A DNA stretch of 64,000 nt from Martelella sp. NC20 (GTDB taxonomy: Bacteria > Pseudomonadota > Alphaproteobacteria > Rhizobiales > Rhizobiaceae): assembly GCF_013459645.1 (NCBI RefSeq), contig NZ_CP054861.1, positions 602,501-666,500 on the forward strand, in the 5' to 3' direction. The notes beneath the pieces are model-generated. The model saw only the letters and a program-made list of their open reading frames with translations, was not told where the DNA came from and searched no databases. Made by a program: the position numbers and the translations under genes. Numbering within the stretch: position 1 is the stretch's first letter; the number at the start of each line of letters is the position of its first letter. This document shows positions 43,040-52,272 of this stretch, one piece after another.

Positions 43040-44089
43040 ATGGACCTTTCGATCCGCAATCTTGTCAAGCGCTTCGACAGGCTGACAGCACTCGACAACG
43101 TCACGCTCGATGTGCCGCACGGAAACTTCGTCTGCTTTCTCGGCCCGTCGGGCTGCGGAAAGACCACGCTGTTGCGCGTCATCGCCGGGCTTGAGGAAGC
43201 CGATGAAGGCACCATTCAGCTCGGCGGCGAGGACCTGACGACGGTGCCCACGCGGGCGCGCAATTTCGGCGTCGTTTTCCAGTCCTATTCGCTGTTTCCC
43301 AACATGACGGCGGCGCGCAATGTCGGCTACGGGCTCGAATGCAGGCGCTGGGACAAGGCCAAGATCGGCAGCCGCGTCGATGAAATGCTCGATCTGGTTC
43401 ACCTTGCCGATCATCGCGCCAAACTGCCGGCCCAGATGTCGGGCGGGCAGCAGCAGCGCATCGCGCTGGCCCGCGCGCTGGCGCCCGATCCGTCCCTGCT
43501 TCTGCTCGACGAGCCGCTGTCGGCCCTCGACGCCAAGGTCCGCGAGGAACTGCGCGTCGAGATCCGCGCCCTGCAGCAGCGTCTCAACCTGACCACGATC
43601 ATGGTCACCCACGATCAGGAAGAGGCGCTGGCGATGGCGGATGTCATCGTCGTCATGAACAAGGGCGCGATCGAGCAGATCGGCTCCCCGCGCGAACTCT
43701 ATGCCGACCCGAAGACGACCTTCGTTGCCGATTTCATCGGGCGCATGAACATATTGGCACTGGACGAGCATGACCGCGGAAACCCGAGTTTCGGCGGCGT
43801 CTCGCTCAAGGTCGCGGATATCGGGAAAGCCACGGATAACGCCAGGGCCCTCGGCATTCGTCCTGAAATGATCTCGCTGACCGATGCCGAAAGCCTCGGC
43901 GACAACATTCTGCCCGCAACCGTCAGCGGCGTCACCTATCTCGGCAATATCACCCGGATCGAGACCGTCACCGATGCACAGCCGGACACGCCGATCACCA
44001 TTGAACTGCATGGGGCGAGCGCGGTTCCCGGGATGGGAGAACGCCTTGGCATCGTCATCCCGGCCGAGGCCCTGAGGGTGCTTTCATGA
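43040..44089 (+). CDS. ABC transporter ATP-binding protein, PhnT2/AfuC-like
   Basis: 349 residues. Walker A GPSGCGKTT, Q-loop VVFQSYSLFPNMTAA, signature MSGGQQQRIALARAL, Walker B LLLLDEPLSALD and switch MVTHDQEE; residues from about 240 form a TOBE-like regulatory domain (ALGIRPEMISL). It follows the binding protein after 188 bases and overlaps the permease by ATGA. The 188-base gap before it may hold a processing or attenuation site, but no clear hairpin stands out. Confidence 0.9.
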   Translation: MDLSIRNLVKRFDRLTALDNVTLDVPHGNFVCFLGPSGCGKTTLLRVIAGLEEADEGTIQLGGEDLTTVPTRARNFGVVFQSYSLFPNMTAARNVGYGLECRRWDKAKIGSRVDEMLDLVHLADHRAKLPAQMSGGQQQRIALARALAPDPSLLLLDEPLSALDAKVREELRVEIRALQQRLNLTTIMVTHDQEEALAMADVIVVMNKGAIEQIGSPRELYADPKTTFVADFIGRMNILALDEHDRGNPSFGGVSLKVADIGKATDNARALGIRPEMISLTDAESLGDNILPATVSGVTYLGNITRIETVTDAQPDTPITIELHGASAVPGMGERLGIVIPAEALRVLS

Positions 44090-45768
44090 GCGACGCCGCA
44101 CGGACCGCAAACCGCCCGGCGCGCGGCGCGGATATAGCCGACCGCGCCAGCATCTGGGCGATGACGCTGTTCGTCGCAGCCCTTCTCGTCATCTTCCTGC
44201 TGTTGCCGTTGCTGGGCATTCTGATGCGCAGCCTGGAGACCCCCGACGGTCTCGGCCTCGGCAATTTCATCTCCACCTTCTCGGCCATGCGTTTCTGGCG
44301 GCTTGTCGGCGACAGCATTCTGGTATCGCTGACTTCCACCCTGCTGGTGGTGGTCGTGGCCTATGGCTATGCCTACGCGCTTCAACGCGCGATCATTCCG
44401 GGAAAATGGCTGCTGCGGATCGTGGTTCTGGTGCCGCTGTTTGCGCCCTCGCTGGTTCAGGCGCAGGGCCTCATCCTGCTGCTGGGGCGCAACGGCATCC
44501 TCAACCGCTATCTCGGTTTCGATCTGGATATCTACGGCTTCTGGGGCGTGGCGATCGCCAACGCGCTCTATGCCTTTCCCTATGCCTTCCTGATCCTGTC
44601 GGCGGCACTCGCCGTGGCGGATGCGCGGATCTACGAAAGCGCGGAAGCGCTCGGCGCCGGGCCATTGCGCATTTTCCGCGACGTCACGCTGCCAGCGACC
44701 CGCTACGGGCTGGCCGCCACCCTGTTCATCGTGTTCATGCTGGCAATCACCGATTTCGGCAATCCGATGGTGATCGGCGGCGATTTCAACGTGCTGGCGA
44801 CCGAGGTCTACAATCAGGTCATCGGCCAGGCCCAGTTCGGCCTCGGCGCGGTCATCGGCGTAGCCCTTCTGGTGCCCGCCATGTTTGCCAAGCTGATCGA
44901 AAAGCGGCTGACGGCCCGCCAGCACGCGCTTGTGACCGAGCAATCCCGGCCCCTGACGGTAAGACCCTCAGCGCGTCGCGACCTGTTGTTTTCGCTCTAT
45001 GCCTATGCAGTCGCGGGCCTCGTTCTCTGCGTGGTCGGCATCGTCGTGTTCGCCAGCTTCGTGCATCTGTGGCCCTATAATATGAGCTTCACGCTGCGCC
45101 ATTACCGGTTCGATGTCCAGAACGGCACGGATCCGCTCTGGAACAGCGTTTTTGTCGCTTTTGCAACCGCCATTGTCGGCATCGTCGTCACCGGCCTCGG
45201 CGCCATCGTCGTGCACAAGTTCAAGACCGCGCTCACGGGACCGCTCTCCTTTCTGGCAATCCTGCCGGCCGCGGTGCCCGGCATCGTGCTCGGGCTTGGC
45301 TACATTCTGGTCTTCAATTCCCCGGCCAATCCGCTCAATTTCCTTTACGGAACCTTTGCGCTGATCATCATTCTCGAGGTCTATTACAACCACGCCCACG
45401 CCTTCCTGATCTCATCGACCAGCCTGAAGCAGATCGGCGCGACATTCGATGAAGCATCGACGACGCTCGGCGGCTCCTCGATGACGACGTTGCGCAAGGT
45501 CACGCTGCCGCTGATATGGCCGACGCTGCTGGGCGTCGGCGTATTCTACTTCATGCGCTCGATGGTCTCGCTTTCGGCGGTGATCTTCCTGGTCACCCCG
45601 TCCACCCAGCTCGCTTCCGTCTCGGTTCTGCAATTGTCCGATCGCGGCGCGCTCAATCAGGCCGCAGCCTTCTCGGTCTGCATCATGGGGATCGTGGTGC
45701 TCTGCCTGATCGTCGTGCGTACGCTGATGTGGCTGGCCGGCGTCAGAAACGTCAATCTCATTCGATAA
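44086..45768 (+). CDS. ABC transporter permease, fused double-domain type
   Basis: 560 residues with two homologous permease halves, each about six spans and an EAA-type loop: first EALGAGPLRIFRDVTLPATR near 188-207, second EASTTLGGSSMTTLRKVTLPL near 450-470. One polypeptide thus forms the whole channel, as in FbpB, AfuB and the putative 2-aminoethylphosphonate permeases. Overlaps the ATPase gene by four bases and is followed by the HAD phosphatase after 14 bases. Confidence 0.9.
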   Translation: MSDAARTANRPARGADIADRASIWAMTLFVAALLVIFLLLPLLGILMRSLETPDGLGLGNFISTFSAMRFWRLVGDSILVSLTSTLLVVVVAYGYAYALQRAIIPGKWLLRIVVLVPLFAPSLVQAQGLILLLGRNGILNRYLGFDLDIYGFWGVAIANALYAFPYAFLILSAALAVADARIYESAEALGAGPLRIFRDVTLPATRYGLAATLFIVFMLAITDFGNPMVIGGDFNVLATEVYNQVIGQAQFGLGAVIGVALLVPAMFAKLIEKRLTARQHALVTEQSRPLTVRPSARRDLLFSLYAYAVAGLVLCVVGIVVFASFVHLWPYNMSFTLRHYRFDVQNGTDPLWNSVFVAFATAIVGIVVTGLGAIVVHKFKTALTGPLSFLAILPAAVPGIVLGLGYILVFNSPANPLNFLYGTFALIIILEVYYNHAHAFLISSTSLKQIGATFDEASTTLGGSSMTTLRKVTLPLIWPTLLGVGVFYFMRSMVSLSAVIFLVTPSTQLASVSVLQLSDRGALNQAAAFSVCIMGIVVLCLIVVRTLMWLAGVRNVNLIR

Positions 45769-45782
45769 GAGCGGAAAACGCC

Positions 45783-46511
45783 ATGCCTTCATCTCCCATC
45801 AAAGCCATCCTTTTCGACAAGGATGGCACCCTGCTCGATTACCAGCGCACCTGGGCGCCCCTCAACCGGGCGGCGGCAGATCTTGCCGCTGTCGGCGATC
45901 CGGCGCTTGCCGCGCATTTTCTGCGCGTGGGGGGAATGGACCCGGATAGCGGGCAGACATCGTCCAACAGCCTGCTGGCGGCCGGAAATACCGATGAAAT
46001 CGCCAGAGCCTGGATCGAGGCCGGCGCGCGTTTCAGCGTCAGCGAACTGACCGCCGCGCTCGACAGGCTCTTTACCGCCGCCGTGTCGGACGCCGTGCCG
46101 GTGACCAATCTCGTCAACCTTTTTCGCGATCTGCATGAACGCGGCTTCAGGCTCGGCATCGCCAGCAGCGACAGCCAGTCGGCAATCGAGGGGCTGGTGG
46201 AGCGTCTGTCGCTTGCGCCATGGATCGATTTCATCGCCGGCTATGACAGCGGCTACGGCATCAAGCCGGAACCGGGCATGTTGCTGGCGTTCTGCGAGGC
46301 GATGGGGGTCGCGCCCTCGCAAACCGCCGTTGTCGGCGACAATCCGCATGACATGAACATGGCGATTTCGGGCGGGGCCGGCCTCAGGGTCGGCGTGCTG
46401 ACGGGAACGGGAACGCGCGACGTGCTGCAGCCTCTCTGCGATGTCTGCCTTCCGGGAATCCAGATGCTCGCGACCGACATATTTAAAGATATACCGGCTT
46501 CCGGGCCATGA
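45783..46511 (+). CDS. HAD family hydrolase (phosphoglycolate phosphatase-like)
   Basis: 242 residues, haloacid dehalogenase superfamily. Motif I ILFDKDGTLLDY (nucleophile and acid Asp), motif II LGIASSDS, motif III lysine in GIKPEPGM and motif IV VVGDNPHDMNMA, plus a helical cap between residues 17 and 120. Last gene of the ABC operon. It likely removes phosphate from the imported compound or a derivative; phosphonoacetaldehyde hydrolase seems less likely because its lysine-bearing cap motif is not obvious. Confidence 0.87.
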   Translation: MPSSPIKAILFDKDGTLLDYQRTWAPLNRAAADLAAVGDPALAAHFLRVGGMDPDSGQTSSNSLLAAGNTDEIARAWIEAGARFSVSELTAALDRLFTAAVSDAVPVTNLVNLFRDLHERGFRLGIASSDSQSAIEGLVERLSLAPWIDFIAGYDSGYGIKPEPGMLLAFCEAMGVAPSQTAVVGDNPHDMNMAISGGAGLRVGVLTGTGTRDVLQPLCDVCLPGIQMLATDIFKDIPASGP

Positions 46512-46555
46512 GACGGGGAGCGGAAAATCAGGCGGCGGCGCGCGTCAACCGCGTG

Positions 46556-47332
46556 TCAGCAAACGATATCGACGCCGTTTTCATCCAGAAGACGGCGGAT
46601 TTCCCCTTCCGGCATCGTGTCGGTGACAAGGGTGTTCACATCGGTGATCGAGCCCAGCCGCACCATGGCGCGCTTGCCGAATTTGCTGCTGTCCACGGCC
46701 AGAACCGTGCGGCCCGATTGCGCCATGGCCGCCGTCGCGACAACGCTTTCTGCATGGTCGTCGTCGCAAAGATCGCCGTCATTGTCGATGCCGCTCACCG
46801 AAATAATCGCGCTGTCGAACTTGAAGTTCCGGATGAATTCGGGCGTCTCTTCCTGAAAGATGCCGCCATGGATGGGACGGACGAAACCGCCGGGCACGGC
46901 CAGCGTGAAATTGGTATTCTCGTTCAGGATCGTCGCGACCCGCAGGCTGTAGGTCAGAACCCTCAGATGATTGCGGCGCGACAGCGCGCGGGCGATCGCC
47001 TCGCATGTGGTGCCGGAATCGATGAAGATCGAGGCGCCATCGGGTACCAGCTCGGCAACCAGCTCGCCGATGCGCTGCTTTTCCGCGGAATTGTCGACGC
47101 GCCGCCGCCGGTAGACGGTTTCCTCCAGAGGACCGACAAGAACCGCGCCGCCGTGAAGGCGGCGCACGCGACCGGCCTTTTCAAGCGCCAGGATATCGCG
47201 CCGCGCCGTCTGCGTGGTGACCGTGAAGAACTCGGAAATCTCTTCCACGGAGATATAGAAGTTCTTTTCCATCAGGCGCAATATCGATGACTGACGGCTC
47301 TCTTTCTTTCTTTCTTCGCCGTTATTTTCCAC
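46556..47332 (-). CDS. DeoR/GlpR family transcriptional regulator
   Basis: 258 residues. N-terminal winged HTH (RQSSILRLMEKNFYISVEEI, TVTTQTARRDILALEKAGRV, RRLHGGAV) and a C-terminal DeoR sensor domain with the phospho-sugar-binding IFIDSGTTCEAIA and VAVDSSKFGKRA. DeoR regulators usually sense phosphorylated sugars or polyols. Convergent with the HAD gene and divergent from the autotransporter gene (191 bases), so it may control the ABC operon, itself and possibly the autotransporter. Confidence 0.9.
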   Translation of the reverse strand: MENNGEERKKESRQSSILRLMEKNFYISVEEISEFFTVTTQTARRDILALEKAGRVRRLHGGAVLVGPLEETVYRRRRVDNSAEKQRIGELVAELVPDGASIFIDSGTTCEAIARALSRRNHLRVLTYSLRVATILNENTNFTLAVPGGFVRPIHGGIFQEETPEFIRNFKFDSAIISVSGIDNDGDLCDDDHAESVVATAAMAQSGRTVLAVDSSKFGKRAMVRLGSITDVNTLVTDTMPEGEIRRLLDENGVDIVC

Positions 47333-47523
47333 GTCCGCGCCACCTCCAGCACCATTTTCGATTCCGTGCCCCCTTTTTGAAACACCGGGCGCGTGTACGC
47401 AAGAAATCTATAAAAATGTTGTAAATATGACATATACGGGGGTTATGTGTCGGTTTGGAAACATGTTAACCTGACGACGCAAATCAAAATTTCATAGCGT
47501 TCCGATTACGAAAGGAATACCCG

Positions 47524-50500
47524 ATGAATGGTATCATTCAGCGGCTGGGAAGCCGCGCGCAGATTTCAGGGAAGATGCTCGGCCTTCTCAGTGGCGTTTC
47601 TCTGCTGGCCGTGACCGCTGCCCCGGCTCAGGCCGAAGACAACGCGCTGCGCATTATTTCACTGAATACCTGGGGGGCCCGAACGCTCATTCCCGAAGCG
47701 GCCGACCTGCTGTCGTCGGGCAATTACGATTTCATCACCATTCAGGAGTATCACAACAGCTACGGCATCGACATTCAGGACAAGATGGCCGATCTCGGCG
47801 CGGGCGATTACGCGCTCCACTTCAAGGGCGACACCGGACTGGCATGGCGCGACAAGACCATCGTTGATTTCAGCAATACCGACGAACCGGCTCATGTGGT
47901 TGTCGGCGGCGAAAACGGTCGCCCGCAGACGATTATCGCGACGGAACATCTCGATTACCGCGATGATCCCTTTCTCCACCGCAACCGCGAAGCCCACGAA
48001 CTGAACGACTGGGCGGCGAGCAAAGCCAGCCCCATCATCATGACAGGGGACTTCAACGCGGGTGACATCTCCGAGCGCGGACTGCTGGAAGTGGTTCAGC
48101 AGGAATTTATGATGAAGCGCGCGCGTGAGACCGGCAATGAGGACCACAAGGCCTGGGCGCTGCAATATGTCGCGCGCAATCACGCCGTCGGTTCGGAAAA
48201 ATACGCCGCCGCCGAAGCCTATATCAACCGCAAGACCAATACCGCGCCGGAGGGCCTGTTCACCGACGAGACCTATCCTGTGGCGGGCAACACGCCCTAC
48301 ACGATGAACCTTCTCAAGAAGCAATATCAGATCCTGCAAAACCCCGAGGATCGCGAGCGCTTCGCGCCCCACAAGCTGGCCGATGGCAGCACGACATGGC
48401 CGAGCGTGGAAGAAGATGACGAGGCCTTCAAATGGCCGTCCTGGGGACGCACCCAGATCGACCATTTCATCGCGTCCCGGCCTTACGCCAAATGGTGGGA
48501 ACTGACGGATGCGGCAGACGACCCCTATGTCGGCGGCGTTCTCGATCAGGAACTGAGCACGACGGAAGACGGCACGGCGCTCTCCGACCACGAGCCGCTT
48601 GCCCATGAAATACGCTGGCGGGGTCCCGGCGTCGAGGAAATCAACGACGGAAGCGGCAAGGTCCGGCTGGTCTTCGATGCGCAAACGCGCGATTCCGCCA
48701 AGCGCGCCGGTGAATTCAGGCTGTCGCGCAACAACCACCGCACCGATGTCTATCTCGGCCAGCTTTCCGATGAAAACGGCCGGCCGATCTACGCGCAGGC
48801 GCCGGAAGTCTCCGAAGACCGGCTCGGCTTCCTGCTGGCCAACGCGGTTTACGACCGCCACGATCCCGAAGCCTTCCAGGACGAACTCGCCCTTTATGTG
48901 CCCACGGAGCAGCAGGCGGTTTATGCCGGATATCTCGATCGGCTGACGGACACCTCCAATCCGGAATTCTTCCGCAACGTGATCCAGGACTATTTCGACA
49001 CGCATCGCGACGAATTCCCCGGCATCAACGGCATCGGCGACATGAGCTGGCAGCAATGGGGCGACATCCTCATGGACTATGTCGATGAGGACCTCGCCTT
49101 CCAGACCAAGCCTGAAAACCCGGCATGGGACGAGCTTGTGGCAACCCTCGGTCTCGATGACCCCGCCATCCGCGCCGCCCTCAGCCAGCAGACCGGGCTC
49201 GATTTCGAAAACGACCCCTTCGCGCCCCTCAAGCTGGCGCTCGACTGCGCCGACGCGCAGCATCTCTCGCTTCAGGGCGCACGCGCGCTTTGCGTGGATG
49301 ATCATGAACGTTTCCGCGACATCGTCGTGACGGCCGGCAAGACCGTGGCCATCGACGAGAGCGCCGCACTCGGTTCCACAGACGGCCTGATCACGCTCGA
49401 TAATGGCGGTATCCGCACCGCCGGACCGGACGATGACTGGGCGCAGTGGACGGGTCCGATCACTGAGATCGACAAGGCCATCCGTTTTGACGGCCGGGGC
49501 TGGATCGATGTCTCCCACCCGACGGTTCCCGTCACCGCCCTGAAGGCATTCTCCGGCGACGGCACGTTTGAAAAGCGCGGACAGGGCACCTTGCTTCTGA
49601 CGGCCGACAGTTCCGCCTTTGCCGGCAATACGCTCGTCAACCAGGGCAAGCTGCTGGTGGGCGACGAAAACGGCGTCGGCGCGCTGGGCGGCAGCATGAC
49701 CGTCAATGACGGCGCTATTCTGGGCGGCTCCGGCACGATCGGCTCCGGCGCCGGGTCGCTGGTCGCAATCGCTTCGGGCGGAACGCTGTCGCCCGGCAAT
49801 TCCATCGGAATGCTCACAATCGACGGCGACCTTTCCTTCGCCTCCGGCTCGATTTTTGCGGTAGAAGTCGACCCGGAAAGCGGCCGCAGCGATGCCGTTA
49901 CGGTGACCGGCAAGGCCTCTCTGGGCGGGACGCTCGCGCATGTCGGCTTTGACGGGATCTACGATCCGCGCTCGACCTACACCATCCTCTCGGCCGGGCA
50001 GATCGAAGGCGAATTTGCAAGCGTCACTTCCGATTTCGCGTTCCTGACGCCCGACTTTATCTACGGCACGGGAGAAATCGCCCTCAAACTTCAGCGCAAT
50101 GACCGGGATTTCGCATCGCTGGCTGAAACCGCCAATCAGGCGGCTGTGGCCGGGAGCATCGAGACGATCGGCTTTACCGCCGGAAACGCGCTCTATGATG
50201 CGATTGTCGTGCTGCCGGACGATGGCGATTTCATCCGCAACAGCTTCGATCAGCTCTCGGGCGAGATCCATGCCTCGGTAAAATCGGCGCTGATCGAGGA
50301 AAGCGGCATCGTCCGCGGCGCTGAAGCCGATCGCCTCCGTTCCGCCTTCGGTACGGTCGGTGCATCCGAAGCGCCGGTGCTGGCCTATGGGCCTGACGGC
50401 GCAAACCTTGCCGCGCCCGATCAGGCGGACGGCATCGCCGGCTGGGGCAATGCCTTCGGTTCGTGGAACCACTTCGACGGCAACGCCAATGCTGCCAGCC

Positions 50501-51252
50501 TCGATAGTGCGACCGGCGGCCTGCTGCTGGGCGCCGACATCCCGGTCTTCGAAAACTGGCGCGTCGGCGCGCTCGCCGGTTACAGCCATTCGAGCTTCGA
50601 CAGCGACGACCGCGCGTCGTCCGGTTCAAGCGAGAACTATTCGCTCGGCCTCTATGCCGGCTCGCAATGGGGCGGGCTTGGCTTCCGCTCGGGTCTCGCC
50701 TACACGTGGCACCAGATCGACACCAGTCGCTCGGTGTTCATCCCGGGTCTGTCGAATGCGCTCGACAGCAGCTATGACGCCGGCACCTTCCAGGCATTCG
50801 GAGAACTTGGCTATCAGTTCGATCTCTCGGGCGCTGAGCTGGAGCCGTTCGCCAACCTTGCCTATGTCAATCTCGATACGGACGGGTATCAGGAGACCGG
50901 CGGCGCGGCGGCACTCAGCGGCGCCGACGGCAGCTCCGACACGACCTTCACCACCGTGGGGCTTCGGGTTTCATCGGACTTCATGCTGGGCCAGACACGG
51001 ACAAAGGCAAGCGGAATGATCGGCTGGCGTCACGCCTTCGGCGATACCACGCCGTTCGCCACGCAGGCCTTTGCGGGTTCGACGCCGTTCACCATTACCG
51101 GCGTCGCCGTTGCCGAGAATGCCGCCGTTGTCGAAGCCGGGCTCGATTTCAACCTGTCGGATACCGCCACCCTCGGCGTTTCCTACCAGGGCCAGTTCGG
51201 CGACGACGTCACCTACAACGGCGTGAATGCCCGGCTTCAGGTGAAATTCTGA
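47524..51252 (+). CDS. Autotransporter with endonuclease/exonuclease/phosphatase passenger domain
   Basis: 1242-residue surface or secreted protein. Signal peptide to about residue 37 (SGVSLLAVTAAPAQAED). Residues 42-365 form an EEP-fold phosphoesterase with complete catalytic set: Asn48 (SLNTWG), Glu75 (IQEYHN), His142 (TEHLDY), Asp176/Asn178 (GDFNAG), Asp313 (QIDHF), Asp355/His356 (LSDHEP). Residues 366-630 are unassigned; 640-740 show autotransporter repeats (GTFEKRGQGTLLLTADSSAF, GGTLSPGNSIGMLTI). About 965-1242 is the beta-barrel, ending in Phe. AAAGGAA precedes the ATG. Possible substrates are nucleic acids, phospholipids or phosphodiesters; the adjacent organophosphate-type importer would fit scavenging. 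Confidence 0.9.
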   Translation: MNGIIQRLGSRAQISGKMLGLLSGVSLLAVTAAPAQAEDNALRIISLNTWGARTLIPEAADLLSSGNYDFITIQEYHNSYGIDIQDKMADLGAGDYALHFKGDTGLAWRDKTIVDFSNTDEPAHVVVGGENGRPQTIIATEHLDYRDDPFLHRNREAHELNDWAASKASPIIMTGDFNAGDISERGLLEVVQQEFMMKRARETGNEDHKAWALQYVARNHAVGSEKYAAAEAYINRKTNTAPEGLFTDETYPVAGNTPYTMNLLKKQYQILQNPEDRERFAPHKLADGSTTWPSVEEDDEAFKWPSWGRTQIDHFIASRPYAKWWELTDAADDPYVGGVLDQELSTTEDGTALSDHEPLAHEIRWRGPGVEEINDGSGKVRLVFDAQTRDSAKRAGEFRLSRNNHRTDVYLGQLSDENGRPIYAQAPEVSEDRLGFLLANAVYDRHDPEAFQDELALYVPTEQQAVYAGYLDRLTDTSNPEFFRNVIQDYFDTHRDEFPGINGIGDMSWQQWGDILMDYVDEDLAFQTKPENPAWDELVATLGLDDPAIRAALSQQTGLDFENDPFAPLKLALDCADAQHLSLQGARALCVDDHERFRDIVVTAGKTVAIDESAALGSTDGLITLDNGGIRTAGPDDDWAQWTGPITEIDKAIRFDGRGWIDVSHPTVPVTALKAFSGDGTFEKRGQGTLLLTADSSAFAGNTLVNQGKLLVGDENGVGALGGSMTVNDGAILGGSGTIGSGAGSLVAIASGGTLSPGNSIGMLTIDGDLSFASGSIFAVEVDPESGRSDAVTVTGKASLGGTLAHVGFDGIYDPRSTYTILSAGQIEGEFASVTSDFAFLTPDFIYGTGEIALKLQRNDRDFASLAETANQAAVAGSIETIGFTAGNALYDAIVVLPDDGDFIRNSFDQLSGEIHASVKSALIEESGIVRGAEADRLRSAFGTVGASEAPVLAYGPDGANLAAPDQADGIAGWGNAFGSWNHFDGNANAASLDSATGGLLLGADIPVFENWRVGALAGYSHSSFDSDDRASSGSSENYSLGLYAGSQWGGLGFRSGLAYTWHQIDTSRSVFIPGLSNALDSSYDAGTFQAFGELGYQFDLSGAELEPFANLAYVNLDTDGYQETGGAAALSGADGSSDTTFTTVGLRVSSDFMLGQTRTKASGMIGWRHAFGDTTPFATQAFAGSTPFTITGVAVAENAAVVEAGLDFNLSDTATLGVSYQGQFGDDVTYNGVNARLQVKF

Positions 51253-51266
51253 TCGCAAGGAGCAAA

Positions 51267-51299
51267 AGTCGCGGGCGGGAGCCATTCCCGCCCGCGACT
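51267..51299 (+). terminator. Strong hairpin after the autotransporter gene
   Basis: AGTCGCGGGCGGGA pairs perfectly with TCCCGCCCGCGACT (14 base pairs) 14 bases after the stop. The usual T-run is missing, so it is a probable but atypical terminator. Confidence 0.6.
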
Positions 51300-51635
51300 G
51301 TGACAGACGAGATGCATGCCAGCGGGCGTTGAACGACAGCGACAAGCTTGCTTCGCCTGCGCGGCGCGCTGCTTCCACAGATAGCGGATCGGCACCGTCC
51401 CGACGAAACCGCGGAAGGCGCCAACCGGATGGTTGGGTGTTCTGGCCACGACCTCGACCAACTGCGAGAGCGTGATCTGCTCCTCGAATTCTCGTCGGGA
51501 TATCGCCTCACACGATAGTTGCCGGGCAGTGCGCTGCCGATGATCTCCCTCTGGCGGCTTTCGAACTGGCAGCATGTCAACACGGCCCGTTCGAGTGCGT
51601 TCGGCGTAGGTCGCGGCCCGTGACGCCCTGCACGA
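51300..51635. other. Degenerate stretch, no assignable gene
   Basis: On the minus strand two frames look partly protein-like: LTCCQFESRQREIIGSALPG (near 51580-51500) and, shifted, EEQITLSQLVEVVARTPNHP with VGAFRGFVGTVPIRYLW (near 51490-51370). One frameshift would join them. I do not recognise the family. It lies next to a decayed istB and is probably a relic. Confidence 0.35.
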
Positions 51636-52150
51636 TCATCCTGACAGCTCCGATTCCGTCCATTCGTCGAAGGGCAGATTGCTGGTAATCACGGTGGCGC
51701 CCCGTTCGTAGCGCTGAGAGAACAGCTCGAACAGCAATTCCGCACCGGTTTTCGACAGCGGCACGAACCCCAACTCGTCGATGATCAGCAGCTTGTATCC
51801 TGCCATTTGCTTTTGAAGCCGGATGAGACGCCGTTCGTCACGCGCTTCAATCATCTCGCTGACCATGGCGGCGGCTGTGGTGAAGCCGACGGACAGGCCC
51901 TTCTGGCAGGCTGAAAGGCCTAGGGCGAGCGCTATGTGCGTCTTGCCGGTTCCGCTGGGGCCGAGAGCAATGACGTTCTCGCGACGCTCGATCCACTCGC
52001 AACGTGTCAGTTCCAGAACCTGCGTTCGGTGCGGCACTCGGACCGGTGGCGTGCTCACGCCTCACTGTTCAGCTCGGGTATGGCGTCGAAGTCGAAGCTG
52101 TCGAGGCTTTTGACGACCGGGGATCTGGCTGTCTTGATACGGCGCTCTAA
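51636..52150 (-). pseudogene. istB remnant (IS21-family ATPase helper)
   Basis: The minus frame from about 52030 gives QVLELTRCEWIERRENVIAL, Walker A GPSGTGKTH, LIIDELGFVPLSKTGAELLF and ITSNLPFDEWTE, all IstB hallmarks. The N-terminal piece (ARSPVVKSLDSFDFDAIPEL) is in another frame (to about 52060) and ends at a stop, and the C-terminal part after FDEWTE is missing. No istA accompanies it. A broken copy with at least one frameshift and a 3' truncation. Confidence 0.8.
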
Positions 52151-52164
52151 CTTACCGAATCTAC

Positions 52165-52270
52165 GCATCGTGCTTTCCGAAGATCGATTCCGATTTTCGG
52201 GCCGATGCGCTAGATTCTTTATTTTTACGCGTCGGGTTAACGAAAAACCGGATTCCACTTATTCTCCCGA
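52165..52270. repeat. Dispersed Hyphomicrobiales-type repeat, copy C
   Basis: GCATCGTGCTTTCCGAAGAT to CCGATTTTCGGGCCGATGC (52165-52209, imperfect inverted repeat with GCATCG/CGATGC arms), then GAAAAACCGGATTCCACTT (from about 52242), related to the copies at 32236 and 40992. It directly abuts the end of the N-ATPase operon. Confidence 0.6.
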
Positions 52271-52272
52271 CC

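Noticed and set aside
47659..50589. A 976-codon open frame on the minus strand
   Set aside because: It is antisense to the autotransporter gene, whose domains, signal peptide and barrel are clear. Long antisense frames are common in high-GC DNA; no domain is seen in it.
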